Under the pieces are notes generated by a model. That model had not been told where the DNA came from, did not search any database, and saw only the letters and a list, made by a program, of their open reading frames with translations. A DNA stretch of 64,000 nucleotides, taken from assembly GCA_963573385.1 (NCBI GenBank), contig CAUYLG010044582.1, positions 1 to 64,000 on the forward strand, written 5' to 3'. The translations under genes were made by a program, and so were the position numbers. The stretch comes from Cacajao melanocephalus. Lineage: Eukaryota; Chordata; Mammalia; Primates; Pitheciidae. Of this stretch, positions 24,977-38,572 are shown in pieces; position 1 is the stretch's first letter, and each line of letters begins with the position of its first letter.

Positions 24977-25192
24977 GCAAGCTTCTGCAGCCTGTGGCCT
25001 GTGGGCTGCATACCGCCGAGGGCAGCTTTGAATGCCACCCAACACAAATTTGTAAACTTTATTAAAATGTTATGAGATATTTTGCAAATAGCACATTTGC
25101 TATCATTAGTGTTAGTGCATTTTATATGTGGCCCAAGACAATTCTTCTTCCTATATGGCTTAGGAAAGCCAAAAGATTTGACACCCTGGTAT
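24977..25192. mobile_element. hAT-type MITE (MER class), copy 2
   Basis: Same family as 10640-10842 but in the opposite orientation: gcagctttgaatgccaccca, acacaaatttgtaaacttta, gttagtgcattttatatgtg, gcccaagacaattcttcttc, ending ccaaaagatttgacaccctg. The left end is worn. Confidence 0.75.
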
Positions 25193-25299
25193 AGAGACTG
25201 AAGCTCTTTGTTTTGGTGTTGACACAGTTTCTTTGTGGTCCTAGCTTCTCTCAAACAAAAGAGGAGGCAGATGGAGAACAGGGAGTCATTGGAGAAAGC

Positions 25300-25420
25300 T
25301 GAAGATCTATCACTTAATATGGAAGATAATAATTACAACATTTTGAGTGCTTATTCTGTACTAAAAACTGTGCCACTACTTTAAATATATAATCGTTAAA
25401 ACAGGCTTTTGAGGTGGGGG
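25300..25420 (-). repeat. Possible MIR fragment, antisense
   Basis: acattttgagtgcttattct, gtgccactactttaaatata and tcgttaaaac resemble the reverse of the MIR tail. Weak. Confidence 0.35.
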
Positions 25421-25714
25421 TTTCCTTTAAGAATGGCTTGGAGGGTTTGGGCTTATCTAGGCCACTCAGCCGCTTAGTAGGGCAAGAGTGCATTTGAGCC
25501 ATATCTTAATGTGTCCAGAAGCCCAATACACTTGGCCACTACTCAAATGAGAAAATGGAGAATACACAAAATATCTTTGGAGACAGCCAAAGAAATTGAT
25601 TGGTACAGTCTTCTCTCAGAAAGTTAGTCTTGTGCCGACAACCTGGACCAAAAGTCAGGAGATATGTCCTGAATCCCTTTCTACTGGCCAGGTGCATGAC
25701 AATGCATGGGATAA

Positions 25715-26090
25715 AATGGTGGTCAGGAGCATTGATTGTGGCACTAGACTGCCTGGGCTTGAAGGAGGCAGCCTCTGCTTTTGTGTAGCTGTGTTACAGG
25801 AGAAAGGAACGCCATTTATAACATTTTTTTCCCACTAGAATTATTTTCCATGAAGTTAGAGAGTTTTCTCTGTTTTCCTCACTTCTCTACCTTAAGAACT
25901 TTGAATAATGCCTGATACGTAGTGAACACTCAAAACCTTTACTCAGTGAATGAGCATGTCATTTTCAAGTCTCTGGGCCTCTGCAGGCTCATCTGTAATT
26001 TGGAAATAGTAGCACACCGCTTTTGGAGTTCACCAAGTTGTTGTAATGGCCAGAGAAGCCGCTGGTTGCCTGAAGCCCTTTAGAAAGGTC
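25715..26090 (+). repeat. MIR (SINE), split
   Basis: Left part: caggagcattgattgtggca, actagactgcctgggcttga. Right part from 25960: cagtctct-type phrase, gcaggctcatctgtaatttg, gttgttgtaatggccagaga. The middle (about 25800-25955) has a second L2/MIR-like tail, gaataatgcctgatacgtag, so one ancient element is broken by another. Confidence 0.55.
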
Positions 26091-26559
26091 TCAGGGGCCA
26101 GATCAATGGGAAACTCTGCAACTTTTGTTTCAGTTGTTTTTAGTAGAAGGATGGCCCAGGAGAGAAAGTGTTAATAAGAATGTCCTGAGGGTGCAGATGG
26201 TGCTTATGAAGAAAAAGCCTATTTTTCAATTTGCAAAAATGATTAGCTAGGATCCTACTGAGTTCACTGCATGGGCCACTGCGAGTTTTAATTTGTGCCA
26301 ATAGGATGGAGGGATGGACTTTAATGAGTATCTGTGTTTTCTAATCATGGGCAATGTTCGAGGAAGTGGCAGAGGGGGCAGAGAGGGTGAAAGATAATTG
26401 GGAGATTCAGAAAATGGGGCTGTTTCTTGGGGATGGATGAATACTTTGCTACTTTCCCAGCTAGAATCCTATCACAGTGATTCTCACCTGGCTGAAGATG
26501 GGGGTGGGGAGATCATCATTACGCAGAGAAGCAGGTAGCATGAATATTCCAAGTACATG

Positions 26560-26745
26560 CTCCATGTTAAGACATCCGGGTTTGCCAATTTACTGTGTGA
26601 GCTTTTAGGTTCTGTTTCCTTATTTGCCAAGTATGGAATGCAATTATATTTATGTTACATAATTATTGTATCAAGCATGGTAATATAAATAAAGGACTAA
26701 GAATAATGCCTTGCATGTATGAAGTTCTCAGTACATTTCTGTAAA
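26560..26745 (+). repeat. MIR (SINE)
   Basis: ccgggtttgccaatttactg, tgtgagcttttaggttctgt, ttccttatttgccaagtatg, gaataatgccttgcatgtat follow MIR order to its end. Confidence 0.65.
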
Positions 26746-29700
26746 CTAAGTTTGTGAAATTATTTTAGTTATAAAGGCCCACCCATCTGGAGAAAATAGC
26801 ACAGTATTCCCTAGCCCTAGAAAGTCACTTCTTTTAACACAGCAATACACATTCCTTGAATGTCCCTTTCTCATGGAAGAAGAAAATGGGGTATGTGTAC
26901 TGTCACAGAGGCCCTCCTGAGTGAGTTTGTTATTATTATCCACCTTTAATATCAGTTGAGAATCATTCCATGTTAATAGTGGAGAGGTCTGTGATGAGTG
27001 CATTGCTGGTGAAATAGAAATACATACATTCAAACCACCAAGGAGAATTTCCTGTAGAAGTGACTTGAACTTAAGCAATGATCTTAATCTCTCCCATTCA
27101 ACATTTACATACATACATACATAGGTGGGGTTCACACAGTGGCTCTATGTGCTGGAATAGATCATGTGTTATTTTCTTGTGAATTTCAGAAGTATTTGCA
27201 ACCTGAAGACAATAATAATCATTTTCCTAAAAGAGAAAAAAACAACCAGATTTTGCTGTACTCCAGAAGAACTGAGATGCAAGACCAAGATTGCCTTTAA
27301 TTATTGCTTGGCTTGTGTCAAAATCTGATGACTATTTTGGGGAATGAAAGCAGAGGAGAAAAAGTAAAAGGATTCTTCTGGAGTTAAGTGTACCTGTTTT
27401 GAGGAGCTAGAATAATCTATATATTTCCTACAATTTTATGAATGTTTAATACATGCATTTCATTTGGGAGGGAATCAATAGACTCACCTAAGTATGAGAT
27501 CCAGACGATTCAAGGATCACTGACTTAAAAAGCAAGCAAAATATTTTCCTATTATTTTCTTTCAACTGGACATAGAGATTGGAAAATGAAGTAATCCTTT
27601 CCTTTAATGTGATACTTGTCTAGTAGGGGAGAAAGACATATCAAACAAATAATCACAACATAAGTAAAATAAATGCTATGGGGGCACAGAGTCCCTGGAA
27701 AATCAGAGAAAGATTTAAGACATTTGAACAGAATGAAAAGGCTTTTCTGGACAGGAGGAAATTCCCAAGGAGATTCTGCAGGTGAAACCATGGAGCATGG
27801 TGATTCTCTGCCTCCCTGCCTCTGACATAATCACTGGAGAGCCAACAGCGTCCCACAACCTAGTTATCTATATGCCTCAGCTCAGGAACTATATACTTTA
27901 TTCTAAGCCACCTCAGGGAAATGTCCCCTCATCAGCCTCACTCAGCAGCTTTTACCCCTCAGGGCTGCGAGTCTTCCTTTGAGGACACTTCAATTCATTT
28001 GCTCTGGAGATAGGAGTGAAAATAAAATATAAAACAATCCTCTAAAGCACATCCAGGAAACATATTGTTGTGCAAGCTAATTAACTTTTGAAAAAGCAGT
28101 GCTCTAGTCAAGATTTCTATATACCGTGCATGGCCTAATTATAGAGACAATAATACCCTGGATTTACAAAAAGGCTTTCAGTATCTATCTCTGCAATTAT
28201 TTCAATTATTCACCAAATATCCTTAGCCAAATAAAAAAGAGGTAGATGAAAAAGCTGAGTGTTGCAGGGGCCAGTGTAGCATGCATTATTTTCATGGTTG
28301 GAGCTACAGTCTTGAATACTATTCCATCCTCAGGGTCTAAAGCCCTGGTTGCTTAATTCATTAATGTTTATAAAAGAAAAAGAATAAAAGAGATGATAAT
28401 ACTAGGGATTATGCTACAATTGATTATTTTTTTGTTGCTGACTAAAACATTCCAGGTATATGGTCTTGTTCATGCTTATCTCTCATTTTCTAAATGAATG
28501 AATAAATTAACAAATAATTTAATAAATCAATGAATCATGTGGACCCAGATTATGATGAAAAAACCCATATAAAAGTAGTGGTCCAGGAGTCCAGACCAGA
28601 TGTATCAGATATGAACCCATCACAAAATGATTAATGTTCCAACTGGCTGACATGATAGTTTAGAAAGGGCTTCTTGGAAAAGAAGGAGCTCAAAGACGAC
28701 AGTATTAGAAAAAACAAGTGGGAAATTGCTTTACCTGTTTAAAGCCATAATGAATAAACGTGAGCAGTGAGTATGAGATAATGAAGGAAAATTGTCATGC
28801 ACATAGTAGGCACTTAGTAAATAACATAGAGGCTTAGACATGTCTTAGCTATGTCTTTTCTAAAATGACACCAATGCAATTATTTTGTCTTTAAAGGATG
28901 GAGTCTCAGTAGCTTCCAGAAGAGTTCAAGGGGATCCATGTTTAATGAAGTGTCTCCTCCAGCTTGCACTCAGCAGGTAATGCAGTAGTTTCTTTCATGA
29001 TTTTCATTTCTGCCATATTGATGACTTTGAGGTGACTTAGTCTTTTTAGTTAAACATGGCACATAGGAATCCGGCTCTTCATTTTCTGATCTCCATCAAA
29101 GCCCTTGTTGTCAGGAAGACTTCTCTTGGTTTGATACTATTAAGCCCGTTTTTTTTTCCCGGAGACATCACTTGGGGGTATGTGGGTAAGTGAGGACAGA
29201 TACATGGATTGAATACTAAGCCAGGTAGCAGAGTCAAGTCAGCCAAAACACAATAGACGAAGTGGTTGAAGGTTCAAGGTTTTCCCAAGGGCAGCCAAGG
29301 ATCAGGCAAGCATCAGCCACAAACAGGGCCGAGTTCCTCCATTCTTCATGATTTATGTTGGTTGATATAGACTTGAAAGTGCACACTAACAGCCAAGTAT
29401 GGCATATGCTTCAGTGAAGGAAAATTATTCTATATTAGGACAGATATAGACAGCCAGTCTCTCTGGAGAGTCTAACAAACACCCTAGAAATCATAGGTAA
29501 CAGGATAGAGAATATAATTTGTCAGGAAGACCAGTTATGCAATGACTGTCTTTAAATGTGAGCACCTGTTCTCTATAATACTGCAGTACAAATATTATCT
29601 TTCCCTGCCAAATAACCTCATAATAGCCTTTCTATTTTTTACATTGAGTTTGTATATCCTAGTTAAATTCCTAAATTCTCAGTCTGCAAAGTATTATTTT

Positions 29701-31097
29701 CAACTTAAACAAAAAGTAATGTATCCTTTCATAGTATCTATCCAAACTAAGTTAAAAGACAAATGAAGGCTATGACACAGATGAAAAATTACCAGGAAAC
29801 TTCAATAGAGATGCTCTGTTATAGAATGAAAATGCCAGCAGAGAAAACTGTTCATACATAGAGTGATTCTGAGAATGATTGATGGGTCAGTTTCCAAGAT
29901 ATTTGGGACTGCAAACTGTTCAGAAAATAAATTGTAAATGAGTACAATTTTATGGATTTGGAGCTTCCGAAGTAAGTTTTGATTTTGACTCTTCATTAAT
30001 GCCAAGAAATAAAATTACAAATTGTAAACAATTCACAATACCAAAAGATTTTCCTCCAATTAAACTCGTAGTAATTTATTTTGCTGTACTAGATAGATAT
30101 ATCCCTGGTAAGTTGTTCTGTGACATTTGACTTAAGGCAAGTGATGCAAGGTAATCGTGGGCAGAAAGGCTGCCAAAGAGAGAAATAATGTGATCAATAG
30201 GCTTCTTTTGTTGTTGGCAAACACTGTCAGGGGATGATCAGCGTCAGAGCTTGGAGCCAGAGAAAGCTAATAAGATGAGTGGCATGTTTCCCACAATATG
30301 CTCCAAGTATTTATGTGCTGTTCTAAGCAAGATCTGTAAACACAATGAGGACAAAGAGAATACAACATTATTGATGATATCCTCCTGATTTATGTTTACA
30401 GCGTCTGTGGATAATAACTCCATTTGTCAGGGAGACCCTCATGAATGCTAATATAGGGTGACAATTCAACCATGACCAGACTGGCTTTAGGTGATGCTCT
30501 TCCACTCTTACGTGTTTTGCTGGGAATATAGTACTTGGAGTGTCCTTAATCTCTCCTTATTTTTTTTAAAGGCACACTGGATTTGGGAGATTTTAGGTAT
30601 AGTAATTTTTCAGAAGTTTGCAGGTACTTGCAAGGTCACATTTAATAAAATAATTAGAGGCTGTGCAGTATTTTTGAAATCAAATCTGTGTTCTTGAAAT
30701 AGAGTCTAATTCTAAATGTCTCTGAGTACCAAAGAGAAAAAAAACCTTAATTCCAACCTCTGCTTTGGATGAAATATGATGAAGCAAAGTTCTTAAACTT
30801 ATTTTCTTTAAAGCATAAACATGTGACCTTGTTTTCTCCTAATGTTTGCTATAGTACATTCATTAGGCTGCTAGAGACAGTGTCTTAGATCTCAGGAAGG
30901 TACACACTCTAAAGATAGAGAATGGAACTAATTGGTCTTTAGAAAGGGTGAAAGGAATCATTTTCTATACTGCCTGTGAATTTGCCAGAAGATATCCATT
31001 CTCTTTGAGAATCTTATTCAAAATTTAAGTAACCTAATTTACTGTCTGTGGTCTGCAAATTCCCTTATATTTCAAGATTCTCAATCCATATTAGAAA
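26746..31097. other. No recognised feature
   Basis: No gene. It contains a CATA run (27105-27122), an AATA/AATGA-rich run near 28490-28545, and a possible L2-like block near 27600-27700. The 129-residue minus frame at 26746-27135 shows no family signal. Confidence 0.4.
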
Positions 31098-31161
31098 GAA
31101 ATGGTTCTATAGAGTATAAGTTCACACTCTATAGAAATGGTTCTATAGAGTTTAAGTTCAC
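31098..31161. repeat. 36-bp-period direct duplication
   Basis: gaaatggttctatagagt followed by ataagttcac (31098-31125) is repeated at 31134-31161 with one difference. The unit contains the small palindrome tctatagagt. Confidence 0.9.
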
Positions 31162-34100
31162 TAAAAACTTACTCCTTTGTCCATGCATAAGTACACTGCC
31201 ACCTGCCAATCCTACCTTCCAGAGATAGTCCCCTCTGTACACGCCCTTGCCCTGTTACTTGATGCATGATTATGAAAGTAAAGCACACTGCTCTTGTTGG
31301 AGAAGGGGAAAGGAAAACTAAGGTAGGAATTCAGACCACAGGGAGGCCATCCTAGAGGCATCAGCCAAGGAGGAAGTTGGTATCCCAGGGACACTGGCCT
31401 ACTGGGCACTAAGTGGGTCTCTGTTCACTGAAGAAATAGATTGTTTTTGTTTCTCCTTTAAGCTTGCTCAACAGAGTTATTTTTACTAATAATATAGAGG
31501 ATATTTATAAACACTGCTATTATTTGTGCATTTTATATGATTGATTTGTCTCAGGTAGGATTTCTACCAGGGCTCTTTAGAAAAATGCTACCCAAACATT
31601 GACAGGTTTTCACATTTATTCAAGTTACTATATTATACCTATTGACTTATTCTCTCTGGCTCCCCTGCTCAGTTTCTGGAAGAACCCTACACAGCCTTAA
31701 GTGCTTTATGTTCTTACTGATAATCTTTCTATAAGGAAATTAACTGATAAGACAGAATGGGAGGGTCCAAGTGTGAACATTGTCTGTGAGGTTTTCTAGT
31801 ATCTTGACCAAGCTTTCACATCCTAAGCCTCGTGAACCAAAATACATTCTTATAATAGTTACAGAAATCCAGGCCCAAGTGAGACTATTTTAAATTTCAA
31901 ATTACACTGGAGAATGCCAGTATCACCCACCCCATCCAGGCCTGAGTTAGGACTGAATTTGTTCTGAAAGTTGCTTATTACATCTCCACGGGAGATAATT
32001 ATGCTCAGAAAATGTAAGGAATCTTTCATAATGCCGGGTTGAGTGATCTTGAGTCCAACTGAGGTATGTCATTTCTCATCTGCTAAAGAAATGGCCTTGG
32101 ATAATAATGGATAAGATACCTCAAGTACCTTGGCTGGAAAAAGAAAGCAAATTACATGTTTTCTGAAGAAGGAAATCTTATTAGCTCTCTTATGTAAAGG
32201 CTTATTCATTTTCTTGTGACTTCCTCTATAACATCTCTCCTCCTTCCTTCTAGTCTGTCCTAAGAACACCTGTTGAGTCCAGAGCTGTTAAACACTGACT
32301 TTTTCATCCCAGCTTCAGTCCTTGATTTATCCAGTTGGTTGGTAGGTGGCTGTGATTTCTTTACAGCTGCTGCAGCTGTTGCTACCACATAAGAACATGT
32401 TGAACCAACAGCTGAATTCCAGGGAGGTAGAGATGTTAACTCAAATGGTCTAACTCTCCACAATTGCTGATATCTCACAGAACAACTCTATTCCAGTTTC
32501 AGGACTAACAACAGTCCTGTTCTCTTCTTTTCCTGGCCCTAAATTATATTGTAATTGAGTCAAAATCCCAGAGATTTGGGTAGTACATTGAGAAGAGAAA
32601 AATGACGATAGCTCTGGCATTTTGTTGAACTTTATAGACTTTATCTGACCCTGACTGAGTAAAAATATGATATATTACTGCCTTCCTGGGGCTGGTGTTA
32701 AGTCAGGTGTGGAAATAGCAATAGAAATATGATCTGTCTTCCCTCCAACATCCAACAGTTTCTGAGTTGGGAATGGGCCCCTGAAACCTAACTCTATATT
32801 CATCATCTCAATCTTCTTTTTAAAAACATGTATTACACTGAGAAAGTTGAGTTGTCCACAGGTTACTCATAATTTCCAATTTTAGAGATTGAAAAGACCT
32901 CAGAGGTCCAGTCCAGCCTCCCACCAAGAATAGGAATCTCTTTTTCAGCATTTATAATCAAAAAGGCTCAAGTCTCCGAGAACGTCCAGTGATAGACCAA
33001 ATTTCCTTAAAAATCAGCCATACTCCAAAAAGATTTCAGAACACTGCTTTCTTCCTAACATCAGTTTCAAGCCAGTGCAGTAATGAATGGGAGTCCGGTT
33101 TGTAAAGCGAGAAAAATATCACTTGTTAGGCGGTAGGTGAGGCAATCCTTGGATAGATATTTTGAAGTGATCTGACTTTTTGGAGATTGGAGAAGATTCA
33201 AGAGGATACCAAAAGAGGGATATGAGGTATGGATTGTGGCAAAGAAAAGCCCCCCAAAAACAAAATAAAAATATTATGTTTTTAAAATCTGCCATGAAAG
33301 AAGAGATGCTTCACAAGGCCCAGCTACTCAATGTGATTAATGGCAATAACGCAAGATGTCTCCGGGGACTTCACTGGCACAGATGTCAAGCCTCTGTGGG
33401 CTGTTACTAAAGCTGAAGTACTTTCTCATGGCAACATTAAATCCAGGTAAGGACTTGATCTATGAGGTCAGAGAGAAGTATTGCTCTGCATTAAGAGATT
33501 AATTGACATCAGTGCTGTATATGCTGGGATCTATGGATAGCCTCCACTGGCAGCCAAAGATGAGTTTTAAACTTTCCAGTTCCTCTTTTGGATTGATCAC
33601 TGTATTTATACAATTCTCCTCTTTCCTCTATTTCCTGTAGGAATGAATCATTCCAACACATGAGCCATATACGCTGTAGTGATTTCACTTTGGGTCAGTT
33701 TCACTGGAGTATTAATCATGCCTACAGGCTGAGTTAGGTCTCTGCAGATGTGAATGGCTTTTAAAATTCTATTTCATAAAGTTTTACTTCTCTGAGTTAA
33801 ACCGAGCCTTATAGCAGCACTGCCTATGGTAAGGACAATGACTTAAGTGAGGAAAAACTCAATTCCCCAAAGCTTCATTTCCTCTCTTCTGCATCTTCAT
33901 CCTATCTCTCTTTTGGGTCATTCTTACCAATCTTACCTACTCTTTTGTCTCTGATCTTAACATGTACATGCATGTGAACTCTCATACACTCAGGAATGCA
34001 CCAAGAATCTCTCACTTAATACTGCCTCTTCTTCTAGCCGCTCTCTGTTCCTCTTACCCTTTATAAAGTCAGACCTCATAAAAGCAAGAAAATCTACACA

Positions 34101-35655
34101 CTGACATTTTTGCAGTTCTTCAGCTCACCCTTTCTGCTTTATAGACGCTAGGCAGTAAGTGTGTGAGGAGTGGCGCAATGACATCACAGTTGGAATAGTG
34201 GCTAAAAATGGAAAAGAGTTATGCAGAAGAGTGGCCAGACTGAGACTGCAAATGGTTATAGAAGTACATCTCTTCTATTTTCACAAAGTAGTTATTAGTA
34301 TGATTACCACTGATTTGGAAAGCTAAAAATTTGCATGCTGAAGAAGCACAGAAAATTCAGTCTCCTTTTAGAGCTAATTATCTGGAAACATTAAACTAGA
34401 CAACCCTTCAGTGCTAACGTTGCTGTTGTTTTCAGTTGTATGGCATCATTTGGTGCTTTTTCTGACCTGCAGCACTTAGGGTCTTAAGGAAGTTCTGACT
34501 TAGACTTTGGCCCCTGGGAGAGCAGTCCAGCTCAATCCTCAATGCATTTGCCCTTTGTTTCACCTACAGATGCTTGATCATGGCCAGATTTAGCTTTATG
34601 CGAACTTTATGGGACTTTCACAGAATGCTTTCTGATTTTCTTGATAATGTGCCAAGCCATGAACTTAATGATAAACCAAGGTTTCAAGCCCTTAGGTAGA
34701 TAAATCAGGATTATGTCCTTATCTGAAACTCTGCTGCCATTTCTAAAAGGTTTGAATTAGTTCTGCCATATAAAAAGCAATGTGTGTAGTCATTAAAATG
34801 GAAAGAGATAACAAACTACACTTCCGACATAAGGAAGAATACTCAAAGCCCAGCTGATGACTCACTTCTTAAGAAAAAAATATATCCGTATACACATTAT
34901 AGAAAATAATGTGATTTTTGCAATTCTTTAGAGTTTATTTGATCTTGGCTTAAACTTTAGAAATGAAGTCACATTAAAATCATAACATGTGACTTCAAGT
35001 CATTTGTTTGATTGTAATTCTTTATCTAAATACATTCAATGATTATTAAATGCTCATCTATACCTGTCTGTACCTGTAAGAGACAACAGGGAAACAGATA
35101 TTAACAAGTGATCTGTATGTATGTGTGCTTTAACTTGCATATTTAGTGTTTTGGATGATGTCTATTCCACCAATGCTGTTTTGGAAAGTGCTCTATTTGC
35201 AGAGAACAGAATCACCTTTAGCTAATTTAAGAAGACATAGGGCTTTTAAAGGTTCTTAAATGACTTATACAGAAGATGACAAGACTAAAAAGACATTCTA
35301 AGAGTGATTCCTGGAGTTCTACAATAGAAATGAGCCATGAAGGGGGTTGATTATTCTGCCATAATCTGGACATTTGTCTGTGGAATTAGGAATCCATCAA
35401 TGCAGCTGCTAGCTTGGAACCCTGATGATTTAGACCAAAAAAGTAAGTGTCTGTAGTCCGTATCTCTCCTCTGTAGTCCTAATTTCAGTCTCTTTCCTGT
35501 GCCTCTAATTCATGGGAATACATCATGTCTGAAACCACAGCTGCAAGAAATTTTAGAGATAGTAATTTTCAGTTTTAGCTTTTACATTACAGGAATGTAT
35601 CATAGGAATAGATATGTGAGCAAACCCATGATATCTGCTGTGGATACAAATCTCT
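31162..35655. other. No recognised feature
   Basis: No gene and no repeat I can name over about 4.5 kb, apart from weak ancient-repeat phrases near 32880-33000. A CRE-like TGACATCA lies near 34178; a single short motif has little weight. Confidence 0.4.
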
Positions 35656-35697
35656 ACAATGATGGCCAATAGAGATGTAAGGCAAACCATATATGTA

Positions 35698-35893
35698 AAG
35701 AAACAATAGACGCTGGGGTCTACTTGAAGTGGGAGGGTGGGAAGAGGAAGAGGAGCAGAAAAGATAATTGTTGGATATTGGGCTTAATACCTGGGTGAGG
35801 AAATAATCTGTACAGCACACCTCCATGATACATATTTACCTATATAACAAACCTTCACATGTAACCCTAAACCTAAAATAAGAGCTTAAAAAA
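35698..35893 (+). mobile_element. L1 3'-end fragment inserted in hAT MITE
   Basis: acgctggggtctacttgaag, tgggagggtgggaagaggaa, ttgggcttaatacctgggtg, atctgtacagcacacctcca, cttcacatgtaaccctaaac, then an A-rich end. It is 5'-truncated to about 190 bp. Confidence 0.85.
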
Positions 35894-36100
35894 TGATCTG
35901 ATAGCCACATGAGAAAAGTAAAGAGAGACAAGTGAAATCGATTGTAATAATGTGTTACTTAATTCAGTATATCTCAAACATTATTATTTTAACATTTAAA
36001 ATTATTAATGGCATGCTTTACACTATTTTTTACACTGGCTTCAGGATTACGTGTGTGTTATACACATGCATCACACTTCAATTAAAAGTAGCTACATTTT

Positions 36101-36392
<292 letters not shown>

Positions 36393-36479
36393 GCCACGTT
36401 TCAAGCATGCAACAACCACTTGTGGCTCGTCATTACTCTATTGGACAACAGAGATATACAATAATCCAGTGTTTGTATA

Positions 36480-36860
36480 TGTATTAGTTCATTTTCATGC
36501 TGCTATGAGGAATATCCAAGACAGGTAATTTATAGAGGAAAGAGATTTAATTGACTCACAGTTCCACAGGGCTGGGGAGTCCTCAGAAAACTAAAATCAT
36601 GGCAGAAGGGGAAGCAAACATCTCCTCCTTCACATGGCAGCAGGATGGAGAAGAATAAGAGAAGTGCAGAGCGAGGTAGGTGAAAACCCCTCAGAAAACC
36701 ATCATATCTTGTGAAAACTCACCCACTATCACAAGAACAGCATGGGGGACTTGCCCCTATAATTCAGCCACTTCCCAGAAGTCCCTCCTGCAACATGTGG
36801 GGATTATAATTTGGATTACAATTCAAGATGCAATTTGGGTGGGGACATGTAGTGTGATCA
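36480..36860 (-). mobile_element. MaLR LTR (MST type), antisense
   Basis: Reverse of an MST LTR: gtattagttcattttcatgc, gagatttaattgactcacag, gcagaaggggaagcaaacat, ccatcatatcttgtgaaaac, acaagaacagcatgggggac, caacatgtggggattataat. The target duplication is unclear. Confidence 0.9.
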
Positions 36861-37469
36861 TAGCAGTATGTTACATATATACTCGGTGGACCGATTTCTC
36901 ACTAAGTTCATCTAAGTTTGATGGGGTTTTTATTTTTTATTTTGTCTCTAAAGAGGTTCCTTAAGGCAATTAGTTTCTCTGAGTTACTAGTATGCATGCC
37001 CTTGACCTATGCAGAATCTCAGAGACCTTAATGTTAAGGATGATGTTGATAAGTAACATGTGTCTTATATACCATCATGCTTGCAATAAGCAGTCAGTGC
37101 CTATTTTACTGTATAGTTCATTGAATGCAGTGAAGGATCAATTAATGAATGGGACTAAATTAACAGTGGGCATTAGCTATTAGTATTGTATTAGATTAAG
37201 CAATTAAGTTAAAATTCTATAACATAGATTATGCCCCATACCCTTAAAGAATGACTGTCATTCACTCTAACTTCATGAAATTCTTGCATCTGGTTGCTGA
37301 TTCCAGGCTGAGATAATGCAGATAATTCACACAATATGTGATATTTTATTTCCTTAAGCAGAGTGCCTAAAATTAAACATAGAAACATTAAAAATGAGGT
37401 TTTCTGGGCGGGATTCAGATTTCTGAATATCTGAGTTGATAATGATAGCAGAGGGACTTTTTCTTCAAA
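36861..37469. other. No recognised feature
   Basis: No gene; not assigned to a repeat. Confidence 0.45.
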
Positions 37470-37864
37470 TGCCCTTTCTTACCTCCTTATCACTCTCTCC
37501 CAAACTCTTTGTGGAGAGTAATAAGAAGCTAAGAAAAATGACCAAAAAGTTGTACTGAATCTAGAACATTTTCTCATATGTCATTCTAAATATGTTCACT
37601 TATGTTATACCAGTGTGGCCCAAACAATTCTGCAGAAATTATTAATGGGTAATCCCATTAAATCAAATGATACTAAAAAATTAAAATCCTTAATTCTGTA
37701 GTTAAAGTAGGAACATCTGGTTAAATGACGTAAGATTTCTTCAATGCAAAATTTCTCAAAGCTTAATATACTAATATACATTATAAATCTTAACTGAAAT
37801 AAATGCAAGAAATGTTTCTGAAATGCATATCACCATAAAAAATGCATTTTTGAGCATGTAGATT
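37470..37864 (+). repeat. Local direct duplication, copy A (about 395 bp)
   Basis: This block is repeated in the same orientation at 39139-39533 with few gaps (shared blocks include aaaatgaccaaaaag, tctagaacattttctcatat, gttcacttatgttataccag, aatgcatatcacca, gagcatgtagatt). The family is unknown. Both copies have the same length and the same edges, as expected of one duplication event or of two copies of an undescribed repeat. Confidence 0.9.
37475..37536. repeat. Imperfect hairpin in copy A
   Basis: The 23-bp arms are 37475-37497 and 37514-37536, with 3 mismatches and a 16-nt loop. It is the worn partner of the hairpin at 39144-39205. Confidence 0.85.
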
Positions 37865-38000
37865 TTTAAAAGACAAAAAAAATTTCAAATAAGCACTGCA
37901 ATAAATGAAGAGACAAGAGTAGAAGAACTAGATGGCTTGAATAGCTTTTCTAATTCTGAGAGTTTATAATTCCCTGGCTGCAATAACAGCCAACCTAACA

Positions 38001-38572
38001 GAATACTCAGACGTTTGGATAGATTGCAGTTTTTTCTCCCACTCTGTAGGTTGCCTGTTCACTCCGATAACAGTTTCGCTTGTTGTGCAGAAGACATGCA
38101 CACACATGTTCATTGTAGCACTATTTACAGTAGCAAAGATGTGGAATCAATACAAATACCTATCGATGACAGATTGGAAAAAGAAAATGTGGTACATATA
38201 CACCATGGAATACTGTGCAGCCATAAAAAGGAATGAGATCACATCCTCTGCAGGGACATGGTTGGAACTGGAAGCCATTATCTTCAGCAAACTATTGCAG
38301 AAACAGAAAACCATATACCACATGTTCTCACTTATAAGTGGGAGCTGAACAATGAGAACACATGGACACAGGGAGGGGAGCAACACACACTTAGCCCTAT
38401 TGGGGGGTGGGGTGGGGGAGGAAAAGCTTGAGGAAATATAGCTAATGCATGTTGGGCTTAATACCTAGGTGACGGGTTGATGGGCACAGCAGACCACCAT
38501 GGCACATGTTTACCTAACAAACTTGCATATCCTACACATGTAACCCACAACTTAGAATACCCAGACATTAGG
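38001..38572 (+). mobile_element. L1 3'-end insertion with 5' inversion (twin priming)
   Basis: The 38021-38090 piece is L1 ORF2 in minus orientation (tctcccactctgtaggttgc, ctgttcactccgataacag). From about 38091 the L1 is in plus orientation through the ORF2 end and 3' UTR (gcacatgtttacctaacaaa, cctacacatgtaaccc). Both arms lie between 18-bp direct repeats, gaatactcagacgtttgg (38001-38018) and gaatacccagacattagg (38555-38572), which match at 15 of 18. This is the classic structure made by twin priming. The A tail is lost. Confidence 0.88.
38085..38348 (+). pseudogene. L1 ORF2 carboxy-terminal fragment
   Basis: It is the last 80 or so residues of ORF2p, still open to the natural stop: MFIVALFTVAKMWNQ, MWYIYTMEYCAAIKR, then KTIYHMFSLISGS. 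It has no catalytic domain. Confidence 0.85.

Noticed and set aside
26746..27135. 129-residue minus frame, longest outside transposons
   Set aside because: No recognisable domain; part is read from a CATA run. Treated as chance.
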